This document shows positions 34,600 to 43,076 of a stretch of 54,855 bases of DNA, piece by piece. The notes beneath the pieces were generated by a model, which was not told the DNA's origin, did no database searches, and was given only the letters and a program-made list of their open reading frames with translations. Positions within the stretch are counted from its first letter, which is position 1, and every line of letters starts with the position of its first letter. Source of the DNA: JBILCM01 sp044353165 (GTDB lineage Bacteria > Bacillota > Bacilli > Paenibacillales > YIM-B00363); the NCBI GenBank assembly GCA_044353165.1, contig JBILCM010000007.1, positions 1-54,855 of the forward strand, in the 5' to 3' direction. The position numbers were made by a program, and so were the translations under genes.

Positions 34600-35385
34600 A
34601 TGAAACTTTCATTAATTCAGATGGACATCTGTATTGGAGAACCTGAAGTTAACCGTAAACATGTGGAAAGTCTATTGAAGCAAGCTGTGGAACAGACAAT
34701 GAAACCAGACGTTGTTGTACTTCCTGAATTGTGGAACACAGGATATGCTCTTGAGCAAGCGAATGAATTAGCCGACCATAATGGTGAACCAACACATGCG
34801 ATAATGTCATCGTTTGCTAGAAAACATCAAATATATATCATTGCAGGTTCAGTAACCAACAAAACTACAATGGGCGTGCAAAACACAACCTTTGTTTATG
34901 ATCGCACGGGGACGTGTATATCGAATTATTCCAAACTGCATTTGTTTCGACTTATGGATGAAGAAAAATATTTACACCAAGGCACGGCAGTGGGGCGAAC
35001 TGCAATCGATGGGGTGGCTGCTGGTCTTATGATCTGTTATGACATCCGTTTTCCTGAATTGGCCCGTAAGCTTTCTTTAGAAGGGGCCAAAATTATATTT
35101 GTTCCTGCACAGTGGCCACAACCGCGATTGCATCATTGGCGAACACTTTTACAAGCTAGAGCAATTGAAAACCAATTGTTTGTCGTAGCATGTAATCGGG
35201 TTGGGACGAGTCGAGGCACACAATTTTTCGGACATTCCATGATTATTTCACCTTGGGGAGAAATTTTGGCCGAAGCAGGTGAAAATGAAATGTTGTTAAC
35301 AGCCGATATAGACATGACAGAAACAGAGCAAGTTAGAAATAAAATACCTATTTTTCAAGATCGCAGGCCCGAACATTATTTTTAA
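34600..35385 (+). CDS. mtnU: Carbon-nitrogen hydrolase, omega-amidase type
   Basis: A 261-residue nitrilase-superfamily amidase with the Glu-Lys-Cys triad visible: VVLPELWNTGY, NYSKLHLFRL and MICYDIRFPELAR. Its divergent position next to mtnE matches B. subtilis mtnU-mtnE. There the enzyme hydrolyses 2-oxoglutaramate made when glutamine is the amino donor. ATG 34600 is preferred over the ATG at 34588, which lies directly on the AAAGAGG site. It has its own promoter at 34552-34579. Confidence 0.85.
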   Translation: MKLSLIQMDICIGEPEVNRKHVESLLKQAVEQTMKPDVVVLPELWNTGYALEQANELADHNGEPTHAIMSSFARKHQIYIIAGSVTNKTTMGVQNTTFVYDRTGTCISNYSKLHLFRLMDEEKYLHQGTAVGRTAIDGVAAGLMICYDIRFPELARKLSLEGAKIIFVPAQWPQPRLHHWRTLLQARAIENQLFVVACNRVGTSRGTQFFGHSMIISPWGEILAEAGENEMLLTADIDMTETEQVRNKIPIFQDRRPEHYF

Positions 35386-35482
35386 ATACTTTACAAATCG
35401 AGCGATTTGGCAACTGACGTAATTCCATGAAATCACATCCTATTTATAGTTTTTTTCTATAGTATCAATAGATATTATATTT

Positions 35483-35511
35483 TTGAACAATATGTAATTA
35501 AATGTTACGAT
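35483..35511 (+). promoter_or_regulatory. Candidate sigma-A promoter for leuCD
   Basis: TTGAAC (35483-35488) and TACGAT (35506-35511) with a 17-base spacer, 47 bases before the leuC ATG. The surrounding 172-base gap after mtnU is very AT-rich. No convincing T-box leader or CodY box is seen. Confidence 0.55.
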
Positions 35512-35557
35512 AGCAAAAAACATCTTTATTAAATGTAAAGTATAAGGAGGAATTGGC

Positions 35558-36982
35558 ATGACCCAACGTACATTATTCGAAAAAATTTGGGACAACCACG
35601 TCATTTACCATGAAGAGGGGAAACCAAGTATTATTTATATCGACCTCCACCTTGTTCATGAAGTAACAAGCCCACAAGCTTTTGAAGGTTTACGAATCTC
35701 CGGGAGGAAAGTACGCCGTCCTGAACTCACTTTCGCTACAATGGATCATAATGTTCCGACGAAAGACCGTTTTAATATTACGGATCCAATATCGAAACAA
35801 CAAGTTGAGACTCTGGCAAAGAATGCAAGCGATTTTGGCGTAACATTATATGATTTGCACTCTATTGATCAGGGTGTTGTGCACGTCATGGGACCGGAAT
35901 TGGGTCTTACACACCCTGGAAAAACAATAGTTTGCGGCGATTCTCATACTTCAACTCACGGTGCCTTCGGAGCATTGGCATTCGGTATAGGCACATCGGA
36001 AGTCGAACATGTATTAGCCACGCAATGTTTGCAACAAGCAAAGCCAAAAACCATGGAAGTTCGCGTGGTCGGAACGCTTCCAATCGGTGTAACAGCTAAA
36101 GATTTGATTCTGGGCATCATCGCTAAGTATGGGACTGATTTTGCAACAGGTTATGTTATCGAATATACCGGAGAAGCAATTCGCAATCTTACAATGGAAC
36201 AGCGTATGACGGTTTGCAATATGTCAATTGAAGCAGGAGCGCGTGCAGGTTTGATTGCGCCAGATCAAACAACGTTCGAATACTTACGTGGACGTGAACA
36301 TGTCCCCCAAGGTATTAAGTTTGATGAAGCTGTACAACATTGGAAACAGTTGGTTACAGATGAGGGGGCTGTGTACGATAAGCTAATTACGTTTGATGCG
36401 ACTACACTGATTCCACAAGTGACTTGGGGAACAAGCCCAGGGATGGGTACGAATGTGCTCGCAAATGTGCCAAATCCAAGTGACTTCTTAACAGAGAATG
36501 AACGCAAAGCTGCGGAAAAAGCGCTCGAGTACATGGATCTGAACCCTGGTACGCCAATGACGGAAATCAATATCAACTATGCTTTCATCGGCTCATGCAC
36601 CAATGGTCGCATTGAAGACCTACGCGCAGCGGCAAAGGTTGCAAAGGGATATAAAGTTTCACCGAAAGTGACTGCCATCGTTGTGCCAGGTTCGGGACGC
36701 GTAAAATTGCAAGCCGAGAAAGAAGGATTAGATAAAATTTTCGTTGAGGCTGGTTTTGAATGGCGTGATGCAGGTTGTTCCATGTGTCTTGCAATGAATC
36801 CAGACGTCCTCTCACCGGGCGATCGTTGTGCCTCAACATCAAATCGTAACTTCGAAGGACGCCAAGGACGCGGCGGACGAACACATCTTGTTTCCCCTGA
36901 GATGGCAGCTGCGGCAGCAATATCAGGACGTTTTGTTGATGTGCGGGGTTGGGAATTTAAATCTGAAATATCAGTTCGATAA
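35558..36982 (+). CDS. leuC: 3-Isopropylmalate dehydratase, large subunit
   Basis: A 474-residue aconitase-family subunit that isomerises 2-isopropylmalate to 3-isopropylmalate in leucine synthesis. It has GDSHTSTHGAFGALAFGIGTSEVEHV near residue 130 (quoted in part: GDSHTSTHGAFGALAF), the [4Fe-4S] ligands in GSCTNGR and GCSMCLAMNPD, and GRQGRGGRTHLVSPEMAAA. The start has AAGGAGG 8 bases upstream. It pairs with leuD, 21 bases downstream. leuA and leuB are not in the window, so the pathway is split. Confidence 0.96.
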   Translation: MTQRTLFEKIWDNHVIYHEEGKPSIIYIDLHLVHEVTSPQAFEGLRISGRKVRRPELTFATMDHNVPTKDRFNITDPISKQQVETLAKNASDFGVTLYDLHSIDQGVVHVMGPELGLTHPGKTIVCGDSHTSTHGAFGALAFGIGTSEVEHVLATQCLQQAKPKTMEVRVVGTLPIGVTAKDLILGIIAKYGTDFATGYVIEYTGEAIRNLTMEQRMTVCNMSIEAGARAGLIAPDQTTFEYLRGREHVPQGIKFDEAVQHWKQLVTDEGAVYDKLITFDATTLIPQVTWGTSPGMGTNVLANVPNPSDFLTENERKAAEKALEYMDLNPGTPMTEININYAFIGSCTNGRIEDLRAAAKVAKGYKVSPKVTAIVVPGSGRVKLQAEKEGLDKIFVEAGFEWRDAGCSMCLAMNPDVLSPGDRCASTSNRNFEGRQGRGGRTHLVSPEMAAAAAISGRFVDVRGWEFKSEISVR

Positions 36983-37003
36983 TAGTTGAGAGGAGATCTG
37001 CTC

Positions 37004-37591
37004 ATGCAAGCCTTTATTAAACATACGGGTATCGTAGCACCTGTCGATCGTGTCAACGTGGATACAGATGCAATTATTCCAAAACAATTTCTAAAACGAA
37101 TTGAACGAACAGGTTTTGGTCAATTTTTATTTTTTGAATGGCGTTGGGACACAGAAGGCAATGTTATCGAAAATTTTGAAATGAATAAACCACGTTACCA
37201 AGGGGCTTCCATCTTGATCTCGCGAGCAAACTTTGGTTGCGGATCCTCTAGGGAACACGCACCTTGGGCCATCCAAGATTATGGTTTCCAAGTTGTTATT
37301 GCTCCTTCATACGCTGATATTTTTTATAACAATTGCTTTAAGAATGGTATTCTTCCAGTCAAGTTGAGTGAAGATGAAGTTGAGTTGTTGTTTCAACGCA
37401 CAGCCGAACATGTCGGGTACCGGCTTACCGTTGATTTGGAGAACAAAAAAATCAATGACGATCACGGATTATCGATCGAATTCGACCTTGATGAGCATCG
37501 GCGCCAGTTTCTCTTACTAGGACTCGATGATATTGGACTCACGTTGCAGCATGAAGATAAGATTGCAGCTTATGAGGCAAGAATGAGATAA
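37004..37591 (+). CDS. leuD: 3-Isopropylmalate dehydratase, small subunit
   Basis: A 195-residue swivel domain that completes the active site of LeuC. It carries VDTDAIIPKQFLKRIERTG near residue 19 and NFGCGSSREHAPWA near residue 72. ATG 37004 follows AGAGGAG. It is the last gene of leuCD, with a strong terminator 12 bases after the stop. Confidence 0.96.
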   Translation: MQAFIKHTGIVAPVDRVNVDTDAIIPKQFLKRIERTGFGQFLFFEWRWDTEGNVIENFEMNKPRYQGASILISRANFGCGSSREHAPWAIQDYGFQVVIAPSYADIFYNNCFKNGILPVKLSEDEVELLFQRTAEHVGYRLTVDLENKKINDDHGLSIEFDLDEHRRQFLLLGLDDIGLTLQHEDKIAAYEARMR

Positions 37592-37603
37592 AGCTGTTTT
37601 TTG

Positions 37604-37631
37604 AACCCGGGGTGCATGCCCCGGGTTTTTT
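37604..37631 (+). terminator. Rho-independent terminator after leuD
   Basis: AACCCGGGG and CCCCGGGTT form a 9-bp GC-rich stem with a TGCATG loop, followed by a T-run. It is one of the strongest terminators in the window. Confidence 0.92.
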
Positions 37632-37785
37632 ATTTTTACAAATTATATAACCTGCTCCCCAAAAATCGACATATTTCTAATGTATATGTTGAAAATTGGG
37701 CTTTATTAGCAACTTTTCATTCTTTTTGACGTCTAATCTATTGTTTACAAATAGAAGTGATAGGTTTGGAGGTTTCAAGCTACAG

Positions 37786-39165
37786 ATGAATAATTTTTTA
37801 AATATGAACAAGATCATTGCTGCATGGATTACAGCAGTTATGTTGTCACTCGTCTTTCTACAAACCCAGGCTTTAGCATCTGATCTTAAGCCGCTTACGA
37901 TATATCTCAATGGAGAAAAAACCGAATTATTGGCGGGGACAATGGGAAGAACCGCTTACATATCTTTAGAAACATGCATTGCTTTGGGTGGGAAAGTATC
38001 CTACCATGAAGCGAAAAGTGAATATTCGATCTCTTCGCAATCCATTCAGTTAAAGTTTTCTATATCTAAAAGTTCGATTCTAGTTAACAACGAAATGCGT
38101 CAAATCAATAAGCAGGCGATTATTAACAGCGGAAACATCTATGTTCCGCTCGGGTGGATGGTAGAAATATTAGGTATGAAAGCATTGGAAGATCGTTTGA
38201 CTTCATCTATTTTTTTCTTCACTGCCCCCGATCGCTTAATGGACGTGAAGACTGAATTGTATGATATAGAACGCACTGTGAAAGTGTCTAACACGACACC
38301 AACTTTGCTTGGAATTTATTCAACAAGTGAAGAATTGCGAATAACTACTTCCGGTAGTGTAACTCCCCAAATTTTCAATTTACAATCGCCGAACCGAATT
38401 GTAATTGATTTACCTGGGACAATAATCGAACGCTCAACAGACGGCAACGCAAGTGGAATGATTCCATTGCCCCAAAATCATGAATTCATAAGCAATGTTC
38501 GCTATTCTTTGTTTCAAAGTGTTCCATCCGTGGTGCGAATTGTTCTTGACATGAAGCAATCCGTCCCTTATCAGACAGAGGTCATTGAAGATGGAAGAGG
38601 CATTGCCATTAAATTTCAGAAGCAGGAACCTATCAAAGTTATGATTGATGCGGGACATGGTGGGAGTGATCCTGGCGCAATTTCTTTAACAGGTAAGTTT
38701 GAGAAAGATGTAAATCTAGCCATCGCAAAAAAGACAGCCGATTTGCTAAAACAAGATCGAAAGTTTCAAGTTATTCTCTCAAGAAGTCAAGATACTTACT
38801 TGTCTCCAGCAGATCGTGTCAAATTAGCGAATCAGAATGGCGTGGATCTGTTTATTTCCATTCATGCCAATACGGCAAGTCAACCATCAGTCAAAGGCAC
38901 AGAAACATACTATTGGCGTGAAGATAGCAAGACATTCGCTAATATTCTTCATAAGCATGTGGTTATAGCATTCGGTTCCACGGACAGGAAAGTTAAACAA
39001 GAACGTTTTGCAGTGCTGCGTGATACGGTAATGCCAGCTGCGCTGCTTGAAATTGGATTCATGACAAACACAAGTGATGAAATTCGAATGCATGAAGAGC
39101 AAGTTCAACTACAGATTTCTTTAGCAATCGTCGCTGCAATAAAAGAATATTACGCAATTCGTTAA
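37786..39165 (+). CDS. Exported N-acetylmuramoyl-L-alanine amidase with copper-amine-oxidase-like N-terminal and AMIN domains
   Basis: A 459-residue exported cell-wall hydrolase. Residues 1-31 form a signal peptide ending near LQTQALA. Next is a copper-amine-oxidase-like N-terminal domain (about 36-135, IYLNGEKTELLAGTMGRTAY, then NSGNIYVPLGWMVEIL). An AMIN-like beta domain follows (about 180-275, IVIDLPGTII). The zinc-dependent Amidase_3 domain (about 284-458) has DAGHGGSDPG, EKDVNLAIAK, ISIHANTA, and the catalytic Glu in LLEIGFMTN. It would cut the bond between muramic acid and the stem peptide. GGAGG lies 13 bases before the chosen ATG, rather far. It is followed by the SLH protein gene. 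Confidence 0.9.
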   Translation: MNNFLNMNKIIAAWITAVMLSLVFLQTQALASDLKPLTIYLNGEKTELLAGTMGRTAYISLETCIALGGKVSYHEAKSEYSISSQSIQLKFSISKSSILVNNEMRQINKQAIINSGNIYVPLGWMVEILGMKALEDRLTSSIFFFTAPDRLMDVKTELYDIERTVKVSNTTPTLLGIYSTSEELRITTSGSVTPQIFNLQSPNRIVIDLPGTIIERSTDGNASGMIPLPQNHEFISNVRYSLFQSVPSVVRIVLDMKQSVPYQTEVIEDGRGIAIKFQKQEPIKVMIDAGHGGSDPGAISLTGKFEKDVNLAIAKKTADLLKQDRKFQVILSRSQDTYLSPADRVKLANQNGVDLFISIHANTASQPSVKGTETYYWREDSKTFANILHKHVVIAFGSTDRKVKQERFAVLRDTVMPAALLEIGFMTNTSDEIRMHEEQVQLQISLAIVAAIKEYYAIR

Positions 39166-39187
39166 AATTTTGAGGAGGATTTTGTGT

Positions 39188-41899
39188 ATGATCATCCCTT
39201 TGCGTCAATTTATGATGTTATTTGTATTTTCCATGTTTGCTTTACTTGCAGTTTGTTATCCCACATCACAAACTGGCCATGCACAATCTTTAACTGAATC
39301 CACACCATCATTGAAAACGACTTATTCCGACGTGTTCTCACAGCATTGGGCTTTTAGACATATCGTTAAATTGTCGGCATTAGGGATTATAAAAGGCGAT
39401 GTGAATGGACAATTGTTGCCAAATAACAATGTCACACAACAAGAAGCCGCCGTAATTGCAATTCGTTTGTTAGGTTTAGAAGATGAAGCATTAGCTGATA
39501 AGCGGACTGTCGTGCTGGGTTTTGATGTAGATACCTATTACCGTCCTTACGTTGTAAAAGCGCTCGAATCAAAAGTTTTAAACTTAGCCGAAGAAACAAC
39601 CGCCGCATCCACAGGTAATGTTAAATTACCTTGGGGCAAACGTGCCGCGACGAGAGAATGGGTATCAAAGTTGGTCGTTCGAACGATAAAACAAACACCA
39701 AGCAATGCATCTACAGCTAAATTTGGATTTAACGATGCTTCCAAAGTATCCGCAATGGCGGCGCCGTTCGTGAGCAAAGCCGTAGAACTTGGACTCGTAA
39801 CTGGTTTTATCGATAACACGTTTCGCCCTGCAGAGGCGGTGACCCGAGCGCAGATTGTTACATTCTTCTCGCGGGCATTACCTTACGTGCCGTCGAATTT
39901 GAATCACATGGTCTCTGGTTATATTGTCAATCAGAGTAGTGACCAACTCGTATTACAACTTGAAGGAGGTAATACCCAATCATTCAAATTAATGAAAGAC
40001 ACTGCAACGTTTAACTTTACAGGAAAACAGATTTCGAACTCTTCACTTGATTCATTACAGGAAATTGAAATTATTCATGATAATGGGCAAGCCTTATACA
40101 TCGAAGTGTCCGACCGCAAGGTGGAGCCTGAGACGATTAATGGCAAAATTACAGCATTTGCACTGCCTTCAATGGCGATTACTTTATTGAAATCCGATGG
40201 AACAACTGAAAATTACACACTTGCTCCAAATATTGCAGTTACAAGTGTCTCAGGGCAAGAATTACCTCTATCACAATTATCCGTTAACAGCAATGTGCGT
40301 CTTCAGCGATTACCTAAAAATCCCCAAGTCACGGGTATGCAGATTTTAAATTTAGCTTTTAATGCATCAGGATCAGGTACAATTCAGGCTGTAAATACCA
40401 CGGGACGATCATTAACTTACAGCTCTAATGATGGGGTTTCAAGAACTTATGACATTGCAACTGAAGCCACTATTAAAATTTTAGATAAAATTGCACCAAC
40501 CTTAACAAGTTTAAATAATGGCGATGTGTTTCAATTCGAAATCAAAGATAGCAAATTTGTCACGATTCAAGTTACTTCCCCCAAGATGGTGATGACTAAC
40601 GGTGAATTGATTCAAATTACGCCTGATACAGTTAATGTTGTGGATACGAGTGGAGTATTGAAAGCTTATTTTCTTTCCCCACAACTAGTTGTCGCAATTA
40701 AAGGTTTAACGAATCCTGCCATTGATGATTTACGAAAAGGAGAACGTATCCAACTTCACTTGAATAGTGCAACAAATCGTGTGGAACAAATTTCGGTTTT
40801 AGATCGTGTAATCACAACAATTCGCTACGCCACTATTCGTGATTTTGATATGGAATATGGATATATCACAATTATTAACGAAAATAATGAACCGACTCTT
40901 TACAGAATTACGGACAAAACTAAATTTATGTTAGATGACGTCAAATTACCATCGGCGTTATTTGAACAATATTTGGTAAAGCAACGTAAGGTGAATTTAC
41001 AAATTACGAATCAAGAATTGGTTCGACTAGATATCGTATCGAAAGTGAATGGAATCATACAAAACATAGATTATCTTACCCGGACAATCATTGTGACAAC
41101 GGGGTCAGGAGCATCATACAAATTTCCTTATTCGAATTCGACCAACATAGAAATTCCGCTCATGAGCAACGCCACCATAGCTGATCTTAAGATTGGCTCC
41201 CGTGTACAGGTTCTAATGAATGCAACTCTAGATGAGATTCTTTACATCGGGGTTCATCAATCCCATGTATATACCTTAAATTCAATCGACGTCGCTACGC
41301 AAACATTCAACGTGCGAGACGGGCAGAATACAAATTTATTTGTAGCCTGGGAAGGCTTGACCATGATGAAGAATAAAGATAATCAAATCATCGCTCCAAA
41401 CCAATTCATAATAGGCAATCCGATCATTGTTTCATATACTGGAAAGAGATTGGTATCCGTTCAAGCATCCTCGCCTCTGCGAGGTAAAGTCATTTCGGTA
41501 GATCGTGTTGCTGGCAAATTTTCAATAATGGATTTTACAAACACAACAAAAGAATTTAGCTTAAAAGAGGGATACACACTACAAATTAAAAATGTTATAG
41601 ACAATAACATATCCAATATAACATTGAATGACCGTGTGCAGGTTGTTACTGACGGCTTCGGGCGTCCCTATATTTGGCTGGCAGAAGGTGCTGAAAAATC
41701 TTTTAGTTCATATCAAGCAATGTCACAAGACATAACCTTTAAGAGAGTGTTGCTCACAGATCAAGCCAATTATTCAATACATCCTGCAGCCTATTTGCAT
41801 ACCGCACAAGGCAATATGCTAGATTTGACGAAACTAAAGGAAAATGATCGTCTAACCATTTACATTCTGGAAGGAAAAATCATTGAAATTGTTCAATAA
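39188..41899 (+). CDS. S-layer-homology protein with repeated beta modules
   Basis: A 903-residue exported protein. After a signal peptide (FVFSMFALLAVCYPTS) come SLH-type domains at about residues 46-98 (YSDVFSQHWAFRHIVKLSAL) and about 176-228 (GLVTGFIDNTFRPAEAVTRA), which usually attach proteins to pyruvylated wall polymer. The remaining 660 residues are about nine degenerate modules of 71-78 residues, starting near 244, 319, 397, 471, 548, 622, 695, 766 and 845. Each reads roughly GxIxxVxxxxxxIxV, then a loop, then GxRVxVxxxxxxxxxIxV. ATG 39188 follows GAGGAGG by 9 bases. It lies 22 bases after the amidase gene. Confidence 0.87.
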   Translation: MIIPLRQFMMLFVFSMFALLAVCYPTSQTGHAQSLTESTPSLKTTYSDVFSQHWAFRHIVKLSALGIIKGDVNGQLLPNNNVTQQEAAVIAIRLLGLEDEALADKRTVVLGFDVDTYYRPYVVKALESKVLNLAEETTAASTGNVKLPWGKRAATREWVSKLVVRTIKQTPSNASTAKFGFNDASKVSAMAAPFVSKAVELGLVTGFIDNTFRPAEAVTRAQIVTFFSRALPYVPSNLNHMVSGYIVNQSSDQLVLQLEGGNTQSFKLMKDTATFNFTGKQISNSSLDSLQEIEIIHDNGQALYIEVSDRKVEPETINGKITAFALPSMAITLLKSDGTTENYTLAPNIAVTSVSGQELPLSQLSVNSNVRLQRLPKNPQVTGMQILNLAFNASGSGTIQAVNTTGRSLTYSSNDGVSRTYDIATEATIKILDKIAPTLTSLNNGDVFQFEIKDSKFVTIQVTSPKMVMTNGELIQITPDTVNVVDTSGVLKAYFLSPQLVVAIKGLTNPAIDDLRKGERIQLHLNSATNRVEQISVLDRVITTIRYATIRDFDMEYGYITIINENNEPTLYRITDKTKFMLDDVKLPSALFEQYLVKQRKVNLQITNQELVRLDIVSKVNGIIQNIDYLTRTIIVTTGSGASYKFPYSNSTNIEIPLMSNATIADLKIGSRVQVLMNATLDEILYIGVHQSHVYTLNSIDVATQTFNVRDGQNTNLFVAWEGLTMMKNKDNQIIAPNQFIIGNPIIVSYTGKRLVSVQASSPLRGKVISVDRVAGKFSIMDFTNTTKEFSLKEGYTLQIKNVIDNNISNITLNDRVQVVTDGFGRPYIWLAEGAEKSFSSYQAMSQDITFKRVLLTDQANYSIHPAAYLHTAQGNMLDLTKLKENDRLTIYILEGKIIEIVQ

Positions 41900-41971
41900 G
41901 TTATTTTTCATTGAAAAGGGGTACCTGATTCGTGTAAACTGTAAAGTATACCAAATGGGGAGGAAACATTC

Positions 41972-42652
41972 TTGAATAAGGCTCAGGTTCGCGAAGTGCT
42001 TGATATTACAGCGAACATGTTCCCGGATGCTCGATGTGAATTGAATCACTCCAATCCTTTTGAGCTCACGATTGCAGTTCTTCTATCGGCACAGTGTACA
42101 GATGAGACTGTTAACAAAGTCACTGCGGATTTATTTCGCAAATACCGGAAACCGGAGGATTATATTACTGTACCATTAGAAATGCTTGAACAAGATATTA
42201 AGCGAATAGGTTTGTTTCGTAACAAAGCCAAACACATTCGTGAGTTATGCACAATGATTATTGAAAAATATGAAGGTCAGATCCCAGAAACCTACGAGGA
42301 ACTTGTTACGTTACCTGGTGTAGGTCGCAAGACAGCGAATGTGGTCATATCTAATGCATTCGGTATTCCAGCAATAGCCGTAGATACTCACGTACAAAGA
42401 GTATCTAAACGGATAGGCATAGCAGCTTGGAATGACACTGTGTTAGAAATAGAAAAGAAATTAATGAGCAAAATTCCTCGACATGAGTGGACAATAACGC
42501 ATCATCGACTCATTTTTCTTGGAAGGTATCACTGTAAAGCCCAAAATCCCAAATGTGAATCGTGTCCGTTACTTGTGCATTGCCGTGAAGGAAAAAAACG
42601 TATGAAACAAGTTACACCGGATCATAATAAAACAAATTTGAATTTAGAATGA
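41972..42652 (+). CDS. nth: Endonuclease III (DNA glycosylase/AP lyase)
   Basis: A 226-residue base-excision repair enzyme that removes oxidised pyrimidines. The helix-hairpin-helix LPGVGRKTANVVI carries the catalytic Lys, and VDTHVQRVSKR the catalytic Asp. The [4Fe-4S] motif C-x6-C-x2-C-x5-C is complete in CKAQNPKCESCPLLVHC. The TTG start at 41972 lies 8 bases after GGGGAGG. In B. subtilis nth follows dnaD; here about 15 kb of metabolic genes separate them. Confidence 0.95.
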   Translation: MNKAQVREVLDITANMFPDARCELNHSNPFELTIAVLLSAQCTDETVNKVTADLFRKYRKPEDYITVPLEMLEQDIKRIGLFRNKAKHIRELCTMIIEKYEGQIPETYEELVTLPGVGRKTANVVISNAFGIPAIAVDTHVQRVSKRIGIAAWNDTVLEIEKKLMSKIPRHEWTITHHRLIFLGRYHCKAQNPKCESCPLLVHCREGKKRMKQVTPDHNKTNLNLE

Positions 42653-42689
42653 GCCATGAAGCTCATAAGGTATAGAAGGGTGAGAAGCG

Positions 42690-42965
42690 ATGAAATGTAT
42701 CTCAGTGTACACGAAAGATTTTGAACGTTTTTCAGATATTTACGACAAAATACTTAACACTCGTTTATCTGAAGATGAAGAAACGATTGTTGAAGGGGTT
42801 ACGGTAACTGAATCGGGTAAAGTACCTGACCATTATGTTGATCGGATGCGCAGCAAACGGGAAGTTGTAGTTATGAAAGAAAAACAACGAGATATTACAA
42901 TATTACAGCATGGCAATGTGTTTGAGATTTTGCTTCCAGAAGGAAATTCAAACTCGATCAACTGA
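42690..42965 (+). CDS. Conserved-looking small protein of unknown function
   Basis: A 91-residue soluble protein, MKCISVYTKDFERFSDIYD at its start, with a central acidic segment (LSEDEETIVEGVTVTESG) and a C-terminal strand-rich part (VVVMKEKQRDITILQHGN, then EILLP). The codon pattern and an AAGGGTGAG site 7 bases before the ATG support a real gene. No domain is recognised. It lies 37 bases after nth, so probably in the same transcript, and ends just before a terminator. Confidence 0.75.
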   Translation: MKCISVYTKDFERFSDIYDKILNTRLSEDEETIVEGVTVTESGKVPDHYVDRMRSKREVVVMKEKQRDITILQHGNVFEILLPEGNSNSIN

Positions 42966-42981
42966 ATTTCAATCCAAAAAG

Positions 42982-43010
42982 CGCCAACTTGATCGATTTG
43001 GCGTTTTTTT
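42982..43010 (+). terminator. Rho-independent terminator after the 91-residue gene
   Basis: CGCCAA and TTGGCG flank a 10-base loop and are followed by seven T residues. It ends the nth unit before the dynamin gene. Confidence 0.8.
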
Positions 43011-43076
43011 GTGTTTAATTATCAGTGCTATGCCACATTGAACGCGATGAAAGTTGGGTGTAACGGAGTGAATAAG

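Noticed and set aside
35394..35412. Short inverted repeat CAAATC/GATTTG after mtnU as a terminator
   Set aside because: Only 6 bp of AT-rich stem and no following T-run.
35470..35500. A CodY-like AT-rich palindrome over the leuC promoter
   Set aside because: About five mismatches to the 15-base consensus; expected by chance in such AT-rich DNA.
36577..37056. A 159-codon minus-strand ORF opposite leuC and leuD
   Set aside because: Mirror frame of conserved aconitase-family sequence; no independent support.
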